22,166 bases of DNA from Mucidula mucida (taxonomy: Eukaryota; Basidiomycota; Agaricomycetes; Agaricales; Physalacriaceae): assembly GCA_015501055.1 (NCBI GenBank), contig JADNYV010000559.1, positions 1 to 22,166 on the forward strand. Direction: 5' to 3'. The position numbers and the translations under genes were made by a program. This document shows, piece after piece, positions 20,791 through 22,166 of this stretch. The notes beneath the pieces were generated by a model. That model did not search any database and had not been told where the DNA came from. It saw only the letters and a program-made list of their open reading frames with translations. Position 1 is the first letter of the stretch; each line of letters opens with the position of its first letter.

Positions 20791-21856
20791 AATCTGGACT
20801 GTAGAGCGCACACACACATGTACACCTAACTACGCCTCTGTTATGTCTTACCAGGCAAATCATCATCTGAAACGCTAGTGCTGTTGTTGTTGGGCAAGAA
20901 GACTTCATAGACCACCACGGACCACAGGCTTTCACGCTGATACCTGTTGTACGCAATGGTCTATTTGTAGGCACGCTGATACCATGAACACCAAATGGCA
21001 GAACTGTAATCAACGACGTTCGGTTCAAGGATAAAGAGAATGTGTGTGTATGACCTTATTCATCGGCAAAAAATAATGCTGTGTAGTTTGTGTATTGTTG
21101 TAAGAGTTTTGTACATAATTATAGTTTATGGGTCGTTGTAGGATACACATATTTTCTATGGGTAGTCTGTGTTGTCGATCGTGACTTCTCATATGTAATG
21201 TAGTTAGCCTCATGCTCCGGGTCGTCTACCATGTAGTTCGTCGCTCAGATAGTAATTGGTATTTTCATGCACTACATATGGAGGCAACCCGTCATAACCA
21301 CATTTACGTAAGCGTTTCGACCGTAACTTCAACAGCCTGTGAGGACATTATGGTCTGAATTACAGCGAACAGCTTTCACGACCCTTAAATTGCCTTTTTT
21401 GGACAGTTCCCTCTATAGCGGGACCTGAAAATTTCCTTATTTGGAGGCTCGTGCCTGACCAAAGTGGTCCGTGACCCGTTATGATGTATATATAGCTTCA
21501 CTTCAAAGACCCCTGTGACCCTTTATGTGAATTTGCAGTCAAAACACTACAGTATCGCTGATTTAATTCCACAACCGAAATCTCTGAAATTTGCTCCTGC
21601 GCTCGTGCAATCTCCTCTAATAATCGGCTTGTGTAATCAATCTGAGTAAGTTTTCCCTTTTATCGAGTCTTTGCTATTCCTCGAATCTGTTATACAGCTG
21701 TTTCACGATTCCCCCCTGAGCTACATCTCTGATGGCGTCGTCATACCTGCCTTTGCCCCAAGCTGCAGTATCTCTTCCAGCTGAGGATCAGTATGCGATC
21801 CCGATGTGGCTACCAGTACTGATGCGAATCTGATGGCGAGTCTCTATCAGGTGAAG
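20791..21856. other. Long AT-rich intergenic region
   Basis: No gene or RNA is supported. A TATA-like string (TGTATATATAG, about 21485-21495) could serve a gene reading rightwards off the window. Base composition is more AT-rich than in the gene-bearing parts. Confidence 0.45.
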
Positions 21857-22166
21857 ATGAGGCATCTATCGCCTCACAGCTTCTATCAACAGCGAAAACA
21901 CCCCAGCCATTGACTCTGTATTGACTTTTACTTCGCATAGTGAGGCTGGTCCTGTATCTTTCACATCAGTTTCTACAGATCTTTCTATGGCCGAGCCTGT
22001 AGCCTTACAACCTCCCTTCCCTATTCGACGATTACTGCCAGCTTCCCTTTGGGATAGCACTGCCACCCCGAGCACCCTTCCTGATGACCAGCTGATCTTA
22101 TACCATGGACAACTTCACCTCCGAAATCAGGCTGCTCATTACCTCCAGGACAGTTATATAAGAATC
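21857..22166 (+). pseudogene. Possible degraded coding fragment, running off the right edge
   Basis: One plus-strand frame stays open from just after a TGA near 21857 to the window end. It includes SVLTFTSHSEAGPVSFTSVS, then FPIRRLLPASLWDS and LILYHGQLHLRNQAAHYLQD. Upstream, short open pieces in other frames (for example ASSYLPLPQAAVSLPAEDQ from about 21736, and GEDEASIASQLLSTAK from 21851) look like the same protein broken by frameshifts. Introns could also explain the changes of frame. I do not recognise the family. Confidence 0.3.

Overview
The window is nuclear DNA of a filamentous basidiomycete, most likely an Agaricomycete. Every protein gene that can be reconstructed is cut by several GT-AG introns of about 41 to 62 bp. 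The gene set is fungal: pepsin-like aspartic protease, S28 peptidase, STE3-type pheromone receptor, Hst2-like sirtuin and MYND protein. Two tRNA genes carry short introns. All exon structures below were worked out by hand from reading frame, splice signals and family motifs; no search was run.

Layout. Positions 1-1632 hold the 3' part of a secreted A1 aspartic protease (+), followed by a 23-bp tandem repeat. Positions 1838-3241 are a complete-looking terminal-inverted-repeat DNA element with a perfect 9-bp target duplication and two convergent, cut-off gene remnants. A BTB/POZ-like gene (3601-4934, +) is broken by a 79-bp tandem duplication and a second frameshift. A class I sirtuin (5822-7291, +) contains exons of 10 and 8 nt. 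From 7914 to 12399 there is an inverted pair of copies of an unrecognised gene, about 3.2 kb apart, enclosing an intron-bearing tRNA-Glu(CTC) and an 11-exon S28 peptidase gene. The plus-strand copy is decayed and carries a 127-bp insertion flanked by a 4-bp repeat.

The second half is gene-dense. An STE3-type receptor (12730-14282, -) has seven exons and a cytoplasmic tail. An NAD(P)HX epimerase (15145-16249, -) is divergent from a seven-helix-like membrane protein (16593-18291, +), and the two share a 343-bp intergenic promoter. A MYND-finger protein (19003-20180, -) and tRNA-Leu(AAG) with an intron (20539-20643, +) follow. A nested set of short direct and inverted repeats lies around the MYND gene and the tRNA-Leu. 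The last 1.3 kb is non-coding apart from a possible degraded coding fragment at the right edge.

The genes do not form one pathway. The receptor senses mating-type (or mating-like) peptide pheromones, the two secreted peptidases suit extracellular protein breakdown, and the epimerase and sirtuin both act on NAD metabolites but need not be functionally linked. The most noteworthy items are the TIR element with its target duplication, the sirtuin microexons, and the inverted paralog pair with its small insertion. I did not find a convincing new multi-gene system.
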